Origin: Moraxella pluranimalium | Lineage (GTDB): Bacteria > Pseudomonadota > Gammaproteobacteria > Pseudomonadales > Moraxellaceae | Direction: 5' to 3' | Assembly: GCF_002014825.1 (NCBI RefSeq) | Contig: NZ_MUYU01000012.1 | Coordinates: 1-64,000, forward strand | Length of the DNA stretch: 64,000 bases | Part shown: in pieces, positions 28,012 through 36,571 of the stretch | Layout of the letters: the number at the start of each line of letters is the position of its first letter | How positions within the stretch are numbered: the first letter of the stretch is position 1 | The notes under the pieces: model-generated | What the model saw: only the letters and a program-made list of their open reading frames with translations | What the model was told of the DNA's origin: nothing | The model's database searches: none | Made by a program: the position numbers and the translations under genes

Positions 28012-30138
28012 TTACTCGTCGTCATCCTTCGCAGTGAACTTCTTGATGATCTCGTCAGCAACGTTCTTCGGAGTTTCTTGATATTTTACAAACTCCATTG
28101 AGTAAGTTGCACGACCTTGAGACATAGAACGCATTTGAGTTGCGTAACCAAACATCTCAGCTAGTGGTACTTCGGCACGGATAGACTTAGTACCGCCAGG
28201 TAGATCGTCCATACCTTGAACCATACCACGACGACGGTTTAGGTCGCCCATGATGTCGCCCATGTAGTCTTCTGGCGTTTCTACTTCAACTTTCATGATT
28301 GGTTCAAGTAGCGCTGGGCTTGCTTGTAGGAAGCCTTTTTTGAACGCCATAGAACCAGCCATTTTGAACGATAGTTCGTCAGAGTCAACATCATGGTATG
28401 AACCATCGTATAGAGTTGCTTTTACGCCAACAACTGGGTAACCAGCTAGAACGCCGTTTTTCATACGCTCTTGGATACCTTTATCAACCGCTGCATGGTA
28501 TTCTTTTGGAACCACACCACCAACGATTTCTTCAGCGAATTCGTATTCTACATCACCAGTAGGATCTAGCGGTTCTAGGCGTAGCCATACATGACCGAAC
28601 TTACCACGACCACCAGTTTGGCGAACGAATTTGCCTTCAACTTCAACAGTTTGGCGGATAGTTTCACGGTATGCAACCTGCGGTGCACCGATGTTCGCTT
28701 CAACACCGAATTCACGCTTCATACGGTCAACGATGATGTCAAGGTGCAATTCACCCATACCTGAGATGATGGTTTGACCTGATTCTTCGTCAGTGCGAAC
28801 ACGGAATGAAGGGTCTTCTTTTGCTAGACGGCCTAGAGCAACAGACATCTTCTCTTGGTCAGCCTTAGTTTTTGGCTCAACTGCTAGAGAAATTACTGGC
28901 TCTGGGAATTCCATACGCTCAAGGGTGATGATGTTGTCGTTATCACACAGTGTATCACCAGTGGTTACATCTTTCATACCAACTAGGGCAGCGATGTCAC
29001 CTGCGCGGATTTCTTCGACTTCTTTTTGTTCATTTGCGTGCATCTGTACGATACGACCGATACGTTCACGCTTCATCTTAACAGGGTTGTAAACGCTGTC
29101 GCCTTGCTTAACTACGCCTGAGTACACACGAACGAATGTTAGGTTACCAACATATTTGTCGTTCATGATTTTGAACGCTAGTGCAGCAAATGGTGCTTCA
29201 TCAGACGCTTCACGAGATGCTTCAGTTTCGTCTTTGTCGTCTAGGATACCTTTGATCGCTTCAACATCGTTTGGTGCTGGTAGGAACTCGATCACGGCGT
29301 CAAGCATACGCTGAACACCTTTGTTCTTGAACGCAGAACCACAAAGCATTGGTTGGATTTCGCAAGCTAGGGTACGGATACGTAGACCTTGAACGATCTC
29401 TTCTTTGGTTAGATCGCCATTTTCTAGGTATTTATCCATTAGCTCTTCAGATGCTTCAGCAGCCGCTTCAACCATGTTGGTACGCCATTCATCAGCAGTA
29501 TCTTGAAGATCAGCAGGGATATCACCGTACTCAAACTTCATGCCTTGTGATGGCTCGTCCCAGATGATTGATTTCATCTCGATCAAATCGATAACACCAG
29601 AGAAAGTATCTTCTGCACCTACTGGTACAACGATAGGCACTGGGTTACCGCCTAGGCGAGTTTTCATTTGCTCAACGACGCGGAAGAAGTTGGCACCAGT
29701 ACGGTCCATTTTGTTAACGAACGCTAGACGAGGTACTTTATATTTGTTAGCCTGACGCCATACAGTTTCAGACTGCGGCTGTACACCACCTACCGCACAG
29801 TAAACCATGCACGCACCGTCAAGTACACGCATAGAACGCTCAACTTCGATCGTGAAGTCAACGTGGCCTGGGGTGTCAATAACGTTAATGCGGTGTTCTT
29901 TGAACTGGTTGCCCATGCCTGACCAGAATGCGGTGGTCGCAGCAGAAGTAATGGTAATACCACGCTCTTGCTCTTGTTCCATCCAGTCCATGGTAGCAGC
30001 ACCATCGTGTACTTCACCGATCTTGTGTGATACACCTGTGTAGAACAAAATACGCTCAGAAGTAGTAGTCTTACCGGCGTCAATGTGTGCCGAGATACCG
30101 ATGTTGCGGTAGCGGCTAATTGGGGTTGTACGAGCCAT
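28012..30138 (-). CDS. fusA: Elongation factor G
   Basis: EF-G is the GTPase that drives ribosomal translocation and, with RRF, ribosome recycling. Starting at 30138 it is 708 residues and begins [27 protein letters not shown] sequence. The upstream extension of 16 codons reads through the rpsG-fusA spacer and is rejected. Visible motifs are the P-loop [16 protein letters not shown] and NKMD, with the G' insertion and domain [20 protein letters not shown] segment. It sits 138 bp downstream of rpsG in the str operon. Confidence 0.98.
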   Translation of the reverse strand: MARTTPISRYRNIGISAHIDAGKTTTSERILFYTGVSHKIGEVHDGAATMDWMEQEQERGITITSAATTAFWSGMGNQFKEHRINVIDTPGHVDFTIEVERSMRVLDGACMVYCAVGGVQPQSETVWRQANKYKVPRLAFVNKMDRTGANFFRVVEQMKTRLGGNPVPIVVPVGAEDTFSGVIDLIEMKSIIWDEPSQGMKFEYGDIPADLQDTADEWRTNMVEAAAEASEELMDKYLENGDLTKEEIVQGLRIRTLACEIQPMLCGSAFKNKGVQRMLDAVIEFLPAPNDVEAIKGILDDKDETEASREASDEAPFAALAFKIMNDKYVGNLTFVRVYSGVVKQGDSVYNPVKMKRERIGRIVQMHANEQKEVEEIRAGDIAALVGMKDVTTGDTLCDNDNIITLERMEFPEPVISLAVEPKTKADQEKMSVALGRLAKEDPSFRVRTDEESGQTIISGMGELHLDIIVDRMKREFGVEANIGAPQVAYRETIRQTVEVEGKFVRQTGGRGKFGHVWLRLEPLDPTGDVEYEFAEEIVGGVVPKEYHAAVDKGIQERMKNGVLAGYPVVGVKATLYDGSYHDVDSDELSFKMAGSMAFKKGFLQASPALLEPIMKVEVETPEDYMGDIMGDLNRRRGMVQGMDDLPGGTKSIRAEVPLAEMFGYATQMRSMSQGRATYSMEFVKYQETPKNVADEIIKKFTAKDDDE

Positions 30139-30276
30139 AATTTTTCCTAGAAAAATTCTGTTTAATTTGGTAAATCCGCCAGCCAAACAGTGCTCGGTCT
30201 GGCAGATTTTTGAGTTTTGTTTGGGAAATTACCCAAAAACAATCGCAAGTTTTTGCTGACAAGCAGCCAAAACCAA

Positions 30277-30750
30277 TTAGAAGCGATAGTGTGAGAACGC
30301 TTTGTTTGCGTCCGCCATACGGTGAACATCATCACGTTTCTTGATGGCTGCGCCTTTACCTTCTGAAGCATCGCTTAGCTCACCAGCTAGGCGTAGAGCC
30401 ATTGATTTTTCAGAACGCTTAGATGCAGCGTCTGCCAACCAACGCATTGCTAGGGCAGTACGACGGGATGGGCGTACTTCCATAGGTACTTGGTAGGTAG
30501 CACCACCAACACGGCGAGCTTTAACTTCGACGGTTGGGCGAACATTTTCTAGCACTTCTTCAAAGAAAGCGACAGGATCTTGGATGTCTTTTTTAGCAAC
30601 AACTGCTTCTAGAGCACCGTAAACGATCTTTTCTGCAACTGATTTTTTACCATCAACCATTACGTGGTTAATGAATTTAGCGATTGTTTGGCTGCCGAAT
30701 TTTGGATCTGGTAGGATTTCACGGGCAGCGACGACACGACGTCTTGGCAT
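30277..30750 (-). CDS. rpsG: Ribosomal protein S7
   Basis: S7 organises the head of the 30S subunit and contacts the E-site tRNA. The 157-residue protein begins [19 protein letters not shown], contains [17 protein letters not shown], and ends with the [14 protein letters not shown] tail. Family length is typical. The 114-bp gap after rpsL could contain the S7 repressor site used in other str operons, though I did not model one. Confidence 0.98.
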   Translation of the reverse strand: MPRRRVVAAREILPDPKFGSQTIAKFINHVMVDGKKSVAEKIVYGALEAVVAKKDIQDPVAFFEEVLENVRPTVEVKARRVGGATYQVPMEVRPSRRTALAMRWLADAASKRSEKSMALRLAGELSDASEGKGAAIKKRDDVHRMADANKAFSHYRF

Positions 30751-30864
30751 AATAGTTTCCTTATTTCTTCAGGATTGTCTGGTATAAAGCTAGGTTTAAC
30801 CAGCCTTACTGCATGAGTGGGTCTGACACACCAAACCCCAATTCATGCAAATGATGTCTTAGGC

Positions 30865-31239
30865 TTATGCCTTAGGACGTTTAGCACCGTACTTGGAACG
30901 GCCTTGCTTACGATCTTTTACGCCTGCACAGTCAAGTGCACCACGTACGGTGTGATAACGCACACCTGGCAAGTCTTTAACACGACCGCCACGGATTAGA
31001 ACAACGCTGTGCTCTTGAAGGTTGTGGCCTTCACCGCCGATGTAGCTAGAAACTTCATAGCCTGAAGTTAGACGCACACGGCACACTTTACGCATTGCTG
31101 AGTTTGGTTTTTTTGGTGTGGTGGTGTAAACACGAGTACACACGCCACGACGCTGTGGGCACGCTTGCAACGCAGGAACTTTTGATTTTTCCTTGATGGT
31201 TGTGCGACCCTTGCGGATTAGCTGGTTTGTAGTTGCCAT
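30865..31239 (-). CDS. rpsL: Ribosomal protein S12
   Basis: S12 sits at the decoding centre and its mutations give streptomycin resistance. The 124-residue protein has the [13 protein letters not shown] segment with the sensitive-type Lys at the position corresponding to Lys43, and [12 protein letters not shown] with the second sensitive-type Lys (Lys88 equivalent). It is first in the str operon, behind a strong promoter. Confidence 0.98.
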   Translation of the reverse strand: MATTNQLIRKGRTTIKEKSKVPALQACPQRRGVCTRVYTTTPKKPNSAMRKVCRVRLTSGYEVSSYIGGEGHNLQEHSVVLIRGGRVKDLPGVRYHTVRGALDCAGVKDRKQGRSKYGAKRPKA

Positions 31240-31342
31240 AGGGCAATTCTCTCCCGTTGTTGTTAAAAATTCGCCATTAGCAAATCACCGACAGCTGTCA
31301 GCAACTTATCCAATAACGCAAATCCCCTTTTTGGGACACTAT

Positions 31343-31371
31343 ATTATAGGACTAAATTAATAAAACTTCAA
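31343..31371 (-). promoter_or_regulatory. str operon promoter
   Basis: TTGAAG (31366-31371) and TATAAT (31343-31348) are separated by 17 bp on the minus strand, about 105 bp before the rpsL ATG. The hexamers and spacing are close to ideal. Confidence 0.7.
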
Positions 31372-31467
31372 GCTTTGACAAAAAATTGTCCCAGTTTTCG
31401 CTCCATTAACGCCCTATAGTTATCATTTTAATGACAAAATTGGTCAATTTGATGACAATTTACTTGG

Positions 31468-32430
31468 TCAATCAAGAATTTTTGGCGTTTCGATGTGCTT
31501 GATTTGAGATTTTTGGGCAAATGTCGCCATCGCTGTGCCAATCACTTCATCAATCAGCATCCGATTGTAATACACACCCGCCCCTGTCGTCACAAGTGGC
31601 AACAGTCGATGTAGCCATGATGGGTTAAGCTTATCGATATCAAAATAATTGCCCAAATCTGCAAGCTGTTTGGTATAAATCTGCATACTCTGATGCTGTT
31701 TGCCCAATGTATCTAGCTCTGATGCCAAGCCTGTCTCATAGGCGTTTTCAAGTACATTATGTGCCATGGCAAGTGCTGTTAGTAGGACTTGTTTTTCGTG
31801 CAGATGCTCAAGTCTTGCCGTCGATAAGATGCCAAAAGCAATCGTTAGCCCATGCCTACCCGTCAGTGGCTGCTGATAAATCATCGCAAGCCCAAAGACC
31901 GTCTTTAATGACACCATCAACAACCACGCCATATCCAGCACTACGCCTTTTAGACCCAAAGATGCTGTCATACCACCCATCGTGGCAAGCGTACGCTGTG
32001 CATTGGCAAAATCCTTGGCAAATGCTTGTTTGGCATCATCATCCATGATATGCAGCTGCCCAAAACGCTCATCACGAGTGATGGCAAAATCAGCCCAGCG
32101 TCGTGCCAAATTCGCCACTTGATCAAACAGCCAATCACTACCCTTATCCAGTTCAGGCTTTGGGATGAATTTGAGCGCCAAAGTCTGTACACTCGTGCCT
32201 TTATGACCAAATAACAGACGAAATGCTTGACCACCTTGGGCGTGAAACGCATCGACGCCAAAGTCTGACTTTTGGATATCCACCGCAGGATAGGCTGCTT
32301 GGTTAATCGCCAAATGCTCACCCAATTTGCTCAATGCCGTTGAAATCTTATGCGTCAATTTGCGATGGCGTGGATAAGTCGCCATCACTGGGGTATCGCT
32401 GTTGGTGGGCGTATCGCTACGGTTAGTCAT
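31468..32430 (-). CDS. EcsC family protein
   Basis: A 320-residue protein resembling the EcsC family (named after Bacillus EcsC, function not well defined). The family-like part is about residues 125-240: a glycine-rich ATMGGMTASLGLKG turn, then hydrophobic helices VVLDMAWLLMVSLKTVFGLAMIY that may insert in or lie on the membrane, then IAFGILS. A second small hydrophobic GAGVYYNRMLIDEV stretch follows near 280. I start it at 32430, where AGG lies 7 bases upstream; the ATG 21 codons earlier has no ribosome site. It sits just downstream of the str promoter region on the same strand, with no terminator seen after it. Confidence 0.7.
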   Translation of the reverse strand: MTNRSDTPTNSDTPVMATYPRHRKLTHKISTALSKLGEHLAINQAAYPAVDIQKSDFGVDAFHAQGGQAFRLLFGHKGTSVQTLALKFIPKPELDKGSDWLFDQVANLARRWADFAITRDERFGQLHIMDDDAKQAFAKDFANAQRTLATMGGMTASLGLKGVVLDMAWLLMVSLKTVFGLAMIYQQPLTGRHGLTIAFGILSTARLEHLHEKQVLLTALAMAHNVLENAYETGLASELDTLGKQHQSMQIYTKQLADLGNYFDIDKLNPSWLHRLLPLVTTGAGVYYNRMLIDEVIGTAMATFAQKSQIKHIETPKILD

Positions 32431-32637
32431 GTCTGTGCCTGCGTTTTTTTGTTTATGATATGCTAAAAATAATACACTGCTTAAGGGTAGCATAATTTTG
32501 GGGGAATGAAAACGCTTGGGGCGGGCTCATGTGTTTGTTTGGTGGTTTTTTGTGAAAAATTAAAAAAAATCTCATCATTGGTAAAATAATTTGTTACAAT
32601 AGTCGCATTACAACTGTAAACTTATTAGGAAATGCTC

Positions 32638-33870
32638 ATGAAACGAGTCGTCATCACAGGTGCAGGCATTGTCTCATGCCTAGGCAATGATTTAACCACC
32701 GTCAAACAAGCGCTCATGGATGGAAAATCAGGGCTAACATTCAACCAAAGCTATGCCGAGCATGGTTTTAAATCACAAGTCTCTGGCAGTATCGATGCTG
32801 ATAGCCTAGATACCACAGGCATCGACCGCAAGCTCAAGCGATTCATGAGCGATGCCAGCCTATATGCCTATGTCTCTGCCCTAGCTGCCATCAAAGATGC
32901 AGGGCTCAGCGTCGAAGATGTCGCTGACAATCCACGAGTGGCGGTCGTCGCAGCATCAGGTGGCGCATCGACTGCCGATGTCGTCGCTGCTGTCGATGCC
33001 ATGCGTGAAAAGGGTTTGCGTGGCGTGGGTGCGATGGCTGTGCCAAAGGTGATGGCAAGCTCGGTTTCAGCTACCCTTGCCACAGGCCTAAAAATCAAAG
33101 GCACTTCGTACTCGCTGTCATCAGCCTGTGCCACATCTAGCCATTGCGTCGGTCATGCGATGGAGCTGATTCAGCTTGGCAAGGCTGATATGGTCATCGC
33201 AGGTGGCGGTGAAGGTGAGCATTGGACGCAGTCATGTATGTTTGATGCGATGGGTGCGATGAGCACGCAGTACAACGACACGCCGACCACTGCCAGCCGC
33301 CCTTATGACAAAGACCGTGACGGCTTTGTGATTGCAGGTGGTGGCGGTATGGTCATCGTCGAGAGCCTAGAATCTGCCCAAGCTCGTGGCGCAACCATCC
33401 TTGCCGAAATCACAGGCTATGGCGCAACTTCTGACGGCGCTGAGATGGTCGCACCAAGCGGTGAAGGTGCGGTACGCTGTATGCAAATCGCCCTAGCCCA
33501 AGCAGGCCTTGACAAGGTGGATTATGTCAATAGTCACGGCACGAGCACGCCACTTGGGGACATCACCGAGCTGAACGCCATCGCTACTGCCTTTGGTGGG
33601 GTCAATAACACCCCTGCCATCAGCTCAACCAAATCGATGACTGGTCATAGCCTAGGTGCGGTCGGTGTCCAAGAGCTGATTTATTGCCTATTGATGATGA
33701 ATCACGACTTTATCGCCCCAACCATCAACATCACCAACCTAGATGATGGCGCAAAAGACTTTGACATCGTCACCACCACACGCCACACAGCGGTGAACAG
33801 CGCCATGAGCAACAGCTTTGGCTTTGGTGGTACAAACGCCGCCCTAGTCCTACAAAAATTCTTGGGCTAA
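32638..33870 (+). CDS. fabB: Beta-ketoacyl-ACP synthase I
   Basis: FabB condenses malonyl-ACP with acyl-ACP in fatty acid elongation and is required for unsaturated fatty acids in gammaproteobacteria. The Cys-His-His triad is intact: Cys164 in [10 protein letters not shown], His300 in NSHGTSTP and His337 in [10 protein letters not shown]. The start at 32638 (410 residues) has AGGA at good spacing; the ATG two codons earlier would be too close to it. The FabB-type sequence at the active site and the 410-residue length favour FabB over FabF. fabA is not nearby. A hairpin terminator follows. Confidence 0.93.
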   Translation: MKRVVITGAGIVSCLGNDLTTVKQALMDGKSGLTFNQSYAEHGFKSQVSGSIDADSLDTTGIDRKLKRFMSDASLYAYVSALAAIKDAGLSVEDVADNPRVAVVAASGGASTADVVAAVDAMREKGLRGVGAMAVPKVMASSVSATLATGLKIKGTSYSLSSACATSSHCVGHAMELIQLGKADMVIAGGGEGEHWTQSCMFDAMGAMSTQYNDTPTTASRPYDKDRDGFVIAGGGGMVIVESLESAQARGATILAEITGYGATSDGAEMVAPSGEGAVRCMQIALAQAGLDKVDYVNSHGTSTPLGDITELNAIATAFGGVNNTPAISSTKSMTGHSLGAVGVQELIYCLLMMNHDFIAPTINITNLDDGAKDFDIVTTTRHTAVNSAMSNSFGFGGTNAALVLQKFLG

Positions 33871-33889
33871 GAGCACCATCAACCAACCG

Positions 33890-33917
33890 CCCCATCTTTT
33901 GATGGGGTTTTGTTTTT
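33890..33917 (+). terminator. fabB terminator
   Basis: CCCCATC (33890-33896) pairs with GATGGGG (33901-33907) around TTTT, followed by TTTTGTTTTTT. It lies 20 bp after the fabB stop. A near copy occurs at 34715. Confidence 0.85.
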
Positions 33918-33923
33918 TGTATA

Positions 33924-34052
33924 ATGTGTGGTGTTCAGCATACAGTGATTATTGCCAATCTTGGCGATGACTTTTTTGTGGGTAATACACTACCCAGCTT
34001 ATTTGACGGTGACGATTATACAATAGAGTTATGTAACATTTTTGGTAAATAG
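33924..34052 (+). CDS. Possible 42-residue ORF, perhaps a gene remnant
   Basis: A 42-codon frame between the fabB terminator and the repeat-bounded gene. The product contains HTVIIANLGDDFFVGNTLPS, DGDDYTIEL and a CNIFGK end, which reads like real protein rather than random translation. There is no ribosome site, since the ATG overlaps a TATAAT. It could be the decayed C-terminus of a larger gene, and the adjacent low-GC gene suggests a toxin/immunity-type neighbourhood. No family is recognised. Confidence 0.25.
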   Translation: MCGVQHTVIIANLGDDFFVGNTLPSLFDGDDYTIELCNIFGK

Positions 34053-34080
34053 CCAACATGGATTGAGTTAATCATGTTTG

Positions 34081-34111
34081 ATGGTGCGTTGTACGCACCC
34101 TACTGGACTAC
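34081..34111 (+). repeat. Inverted repeat, left copy
   Basis: This 31-bp sequence is repeated in inverse orientation at 34628-34658. The first 23 bp match perfectly and there are two mismatches in the remainder. Each copy is itself a hairpin (GGTGCG-TTGTA-CGCACC followed by CTAC). Similar GTAGGGTGCG..CGCACC repeats are common as mobile intergenic elements in bacteria, which is general knowledge and not checked here. Confidence 0.8.
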
Positions 34112-34160
34112 AGCCCCTATTTTTATTGATAATGTTCATGTGGTTAAAGAGTAGAATTTT

Positions 34161-34529
34161 ATGTTTATAAGTTTATACGAGCCTTTTTCAGAGCAAGACT
34201 ATACCAATGATGACAATCACGCAACCGTTATAAATTGTCTGGTACATTTACTATCAATAGATAAAATAGATGTGCGTGGATTTGAAATGTGGTTTAAGGA
34301 TGGTCATGTTGGTGGCGATATCGCTTGGGGTATTTCGGACTGGGATGAATATATGGCAGAAGACCACAATATCCACGAAAAATTTGATGGATATTTATTC
34401 TATATTGATGCTGATGAGCATGGTGATTTATCAAGAGGAGAGGATCAAAAAAATATTAACAAAAGAAGAGATAAAGCCCTTCATAAAAAGCATTATAGAA
34501 CATTATTTAAAAATAGATATTCAAAATAA
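34161..34529 (+). CDS. Small acidic protein, immunity-like, probably frameshifted
   Basis: As it stands the frame gives 122 residues. Residues 1-94 are acidic with many aromatics (EMWFKDGHVGGDIAWGISDWDEY, FDGYLFYIDADE), the style of contact-dependent or polymorphic-toxin immunity proteins, though I recognise no family. After the A7 run at 34447-34453 the current frame becomes Lys/Arg-rich and stops. The +1 frame continues sensibly with ILTKEEIKPFIKSIIEHYLK and ends at 34581 in SKDFGFY. One A fewer would restore a protein of about 139 residues. The gene is AT-rich relative to its neighbours and lies between perfect inverted repeats, suggesting acquired DNA. No partner toxin gene is visible. 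Confidence 0.6.
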   Translation: MFISLYEPFSEQDYTNDDNHATVINCLVHLLSIDKIDVRGFEMWFKDGHVGGDIAWGISDWDEYMAEDHNIHEKFDGYLFYIDADEHGDLSRGEDQKNINKRRDKALHKKHYRTLFKNRYSK

Positions 34530-34627
34530 TACTGGTGTATGGAATTTAATTTGGCTGTCTAAAGATTTTGGTTTTTATTAAAAAAATCGATAAAGGTCAA
34601 ACTAAAAATGTTGTCATCAATATTTCA

Positions 34628-34658
34628 GTAGTGCTGTAGGGTGCGTACAACGCACCAT
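34628..34658 (-). repeat. Inverted repeat, right copy
   Basis: The inverse of 34081-34111, perfect over its outer 23 bp. The two copies bound a 578-bp segment that holds only the small immunity-like gene. No target-site duplication is evident outside the repeats. Confidence 0.8.
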
Positions 34659-34714
34659 GAAAAAGCAATTTAAAACTAGACTGCGAGAAAATGTCGTGAG
34701 TCGATGCATATACA

Positions 34715-34744
34715 CCCCATCCCTTGATGGGATTTTGTTTTTTA
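34715..34744 (+). terminator. Terminator-like hairpin, near copy of the fabB terminator
   Basis: CCCATC (34716-34721) pairs with GATGGG (34726-34731) around CCTT, followed by ATTTTGTTTTTT. The hairpin and tail match the fabB terminator at 33890-33917 except for a few bases. It would terminate transcription leaving the repeat-bounded segment. Confidence 0.65.
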
Positions 34745-34761
34745 CCAAAGTGCTTTACAAT
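34733..34761 (+). promoter_or_regulatory. Promoter of the lipoprotein hydrolase gene, inside a terminator tail
   Basis: TTTTGT (34733-34738), part of the terminator T-tract, and TACAAT (34756-34761) are 17 bp apart and lie about 20 bp before the predicted start. The same TTTTGT-17-TACAAT arrangement precedes pabB. Confidence 0.45.
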
Positions 34762-34782
34762 AAAGCTTTTAGTCATTCAATC

Positions 34783-36447
34783 ATGATAGTTATGCGCCAT
34801 TTGCCATTGCCCAAAGCCTTTGCCCTAAGCCTGCTGTGCACCGCCCTACTGAGTGCCTGCACACCACAAGCCGAGCAGCCCACACCGTCTGATGATACAG
34901 CCACACCCAGCACGAGCCTGACGCACGATACCGATGCCAAAATCATGGACGAAGAATTTGCCACCGGCCCAAAAGCCGCCGCCACTCGCACACCCGCCCC
35001 GACCGAAGTCCGCCACAGTGCTGATGGTCAAGTCGCCACCATCGCCATCGACTATGGCAATGCCAGCGTTGGCGAATACACTGCGCCTGTGCGTGGGCTA
35101 ATCATCGCCCCAGTGCAGTCAGATAAGCCCACACCACTGATTATCCTAAGTCATCTGCGCGCGCCCAACTGCGCCGACCTAGAATCACGCTATCCATGCG
35201 CCGATGGTATCGCTGAGCTGCGCTATGACGAAGGGATGCAGTATATCGGCGAGCATCTTGCCAAGCTTGGCTTTACGGTGGTGATTCCTGACCTTGCGCC
35301 TGCGTTTATTGGGCTTGGGGTCAAAGAGCCGTATGATCAGACGCTACTTTGGCAACATATCATCAGCCCATTCATCAGCACCATCGAGCAGACCAATGGC
35401 GGTGATGATAAGCTGGGTACGGCGATTGCACCTGTGGATTTGACCAATATTGGCTTGTTTGCCCATTCTCGCTCGGCGCAGATGACAGACACTGCCAAAA
35501 GGCTGTTTGGCGATCACCTAAAAAGCATCCTAGCCTATGCGCCATCGTATGAGACCTTTGAGCTGGCTGATATCTCGCCTGCACCGATGGATATTCCTTA
35601 TCTTGCCATCGTCGGTAGCCGTGATACCGATGTCGGCGCATCTGCCAATCTGTGGCTGTCGCACTATGCCACCACACCGAGAAACACGGTGGCAAGCACG
35701 GTGGAGCTGCCGCATTTTGGTCATATGTCCATCAATCGCACCGCCGCCAAAGCAGGCATTGACGACCGTCGTGGCTGTGATATGATCGCTTGTCAAGATG
35801 ACAAGGCGCATGAGCAGATGATACTTGATGTCATCAGTGAGTGGTTCGGCGCAAGCTTACAAGGCAAACACAGCACCCTACCACTCACCCCACACACGCC
35901 ACTACCTGAGCAAGTGGCAAATCACAGCGCAAGATGGCTCGCCCTAAGCCCAAAAGCCATCGGCTATGTCGATGCCAAAGCATTCAGCGAAACTGCGCTG
36001 GATAAATCCGCAGGCGTCCAATACTGCGCCTATTCAGACCCGATGAACCCTGCGGCCGCCATCATGCCTGCTTGCCCTGAGCCCGAGATGGGCGTGGTGC
36101 AGATACTCACCCCTGTGGCGTATATCGACCACAGTGCCAAAGCCACCGCCACTATCAAAGGCGCAAGCGCACTTGCACTACATATCGCCCCTGCGGGCAG
36201 TCATGCCGATGGCAAAGGTGCGACTGTTGATATCGCTCTACTGCTTGATAATGGTGAAACCGTCAGCCTAACCATCCCTGCCACACATCCTGCCCTGATG
36301 GATAGAGCGAGCGAGCACGACAGTGGTAGCTATCGACTTGGCACAGTACATCTACCCCTACCACAGAGCATCGCCGATCGCACCATCACCGCTGTCACTA
36401 TCACCACCGACCGCCCTGTGTTGGTGCGTAGTGTGGATTTTTGGTGA
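34783..36447 (+). CDS. Alpha/beta hydrolase lipoprotein
   Basis: A 554-residue predicted lipoprotein whose signal ends in LLSAC (lipid Cys26 from this start), followed by a Pro/Thr/Ser-rich linker. The central domain is an alpha/beta hydrolase of the dienelactone hydrolase/PAF-acetylhydrolase type. The nucleophile elbow is probably the Ser in FAHSRSA, the acid lies in IVGSRDTD, and the base is a His in LPHFGHMS. A further domain of about 150 residues follows (VQILTPVAYIDHSAKATA to the end) and resembles no family I know; it may be a beta-rich binding module. The substrate is unknown. The frame extends upstream to 34657 but runs through an inverted repeat and a terminator, so that start is rejected. 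No clear ribosome site was found at 34783 or 34792. Confidence 0.75.
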   Translation: MIVMRHLPLPKAFALSLLCTALLSACTPQAEQPTPSDDTATPSTSLTHDTDAKIMDEEFATGPKAAATRTPAPTEVRHSADGQVATIAIDYGNASVGEYTAPVRGLIIAPVQSDKPTPLIILSHLRAPNCADLESRYPCADGIAELRYDEGMQYIGEHLAKLGFTVVIPDLAPAFIGLGVKEPYDQTLLWQHIISPFISTIEQTNGGDDKLGTAIAPVDLTNIGLFAHSRSAQMTDTAKRLFGDHLKSILAYAPSYETFELADISPAPMDIPYLAIVGSRDTDVGASANLWLSHYATTPRNTVASTVELPHFGHMSINRTAAKAGIDDRRGCDMIACQDDKAHEQMILDVISEWFGASLQGKHSTLPLTPHTPLPEQVANHSARWLALSPKAIGYVDAKAFSETALDKSAGVQYCAYSDPMNPAAAIMPACPEPEMGVVQILTPVAYIDHSAKATATIKGASALALHIAPAGSHADGKGATVDIALLLDNGETVSLTIPATHPALMDRASEHDSGSYRLGTVHLPLPQSIADRTITAVTITTDRPVLVRSVDFW

Positions 36448-36479
36448 TTGGATAAATAATGACCCAACGCCCAAACGCC

Positions 36480-36528
36480 CGCCCATTGTTTGATGACAAC
36501 GGTGGGCGTGATGGGGGTTTTGTTTTTG
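36480..36528 (+). terminator. Terminator after the lipoprotein hydrolase gene
   Basis: CGCCCA-TTGT (36480-36489) pairs with ACAA-CG-TGGGCG (36496-36508) with a 2-nt bulge, then GATGGGGG and TTTTGTTTTT follow. The tail overlaps the pabB promoter. Confidence 0.55.
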
Positions 36529-36546
36529 GGTAATTTGCTATACAAT
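36518..36546 (+). promoter_or_regulatory. pabB promoter
   Basis: TTTTGT (36518-36523) and TACAAT (36541-36546) are 17 bp apart, 25 bp before the pabB ATG. The -35 is built from the preceding terminator's T-tract. Confidence 0.45.
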
Positions 36547-36571
36547 TTGTCTTTTTTATTCATCGACCATC

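Noticed and set aside
34657..34782. Longer N-terminus for the lipoprotein hydrolase from 34657
   Set aside because: It would translate part of the inverted repeat and a terminator hairpin, and it would place the lipoprotein signal internally.
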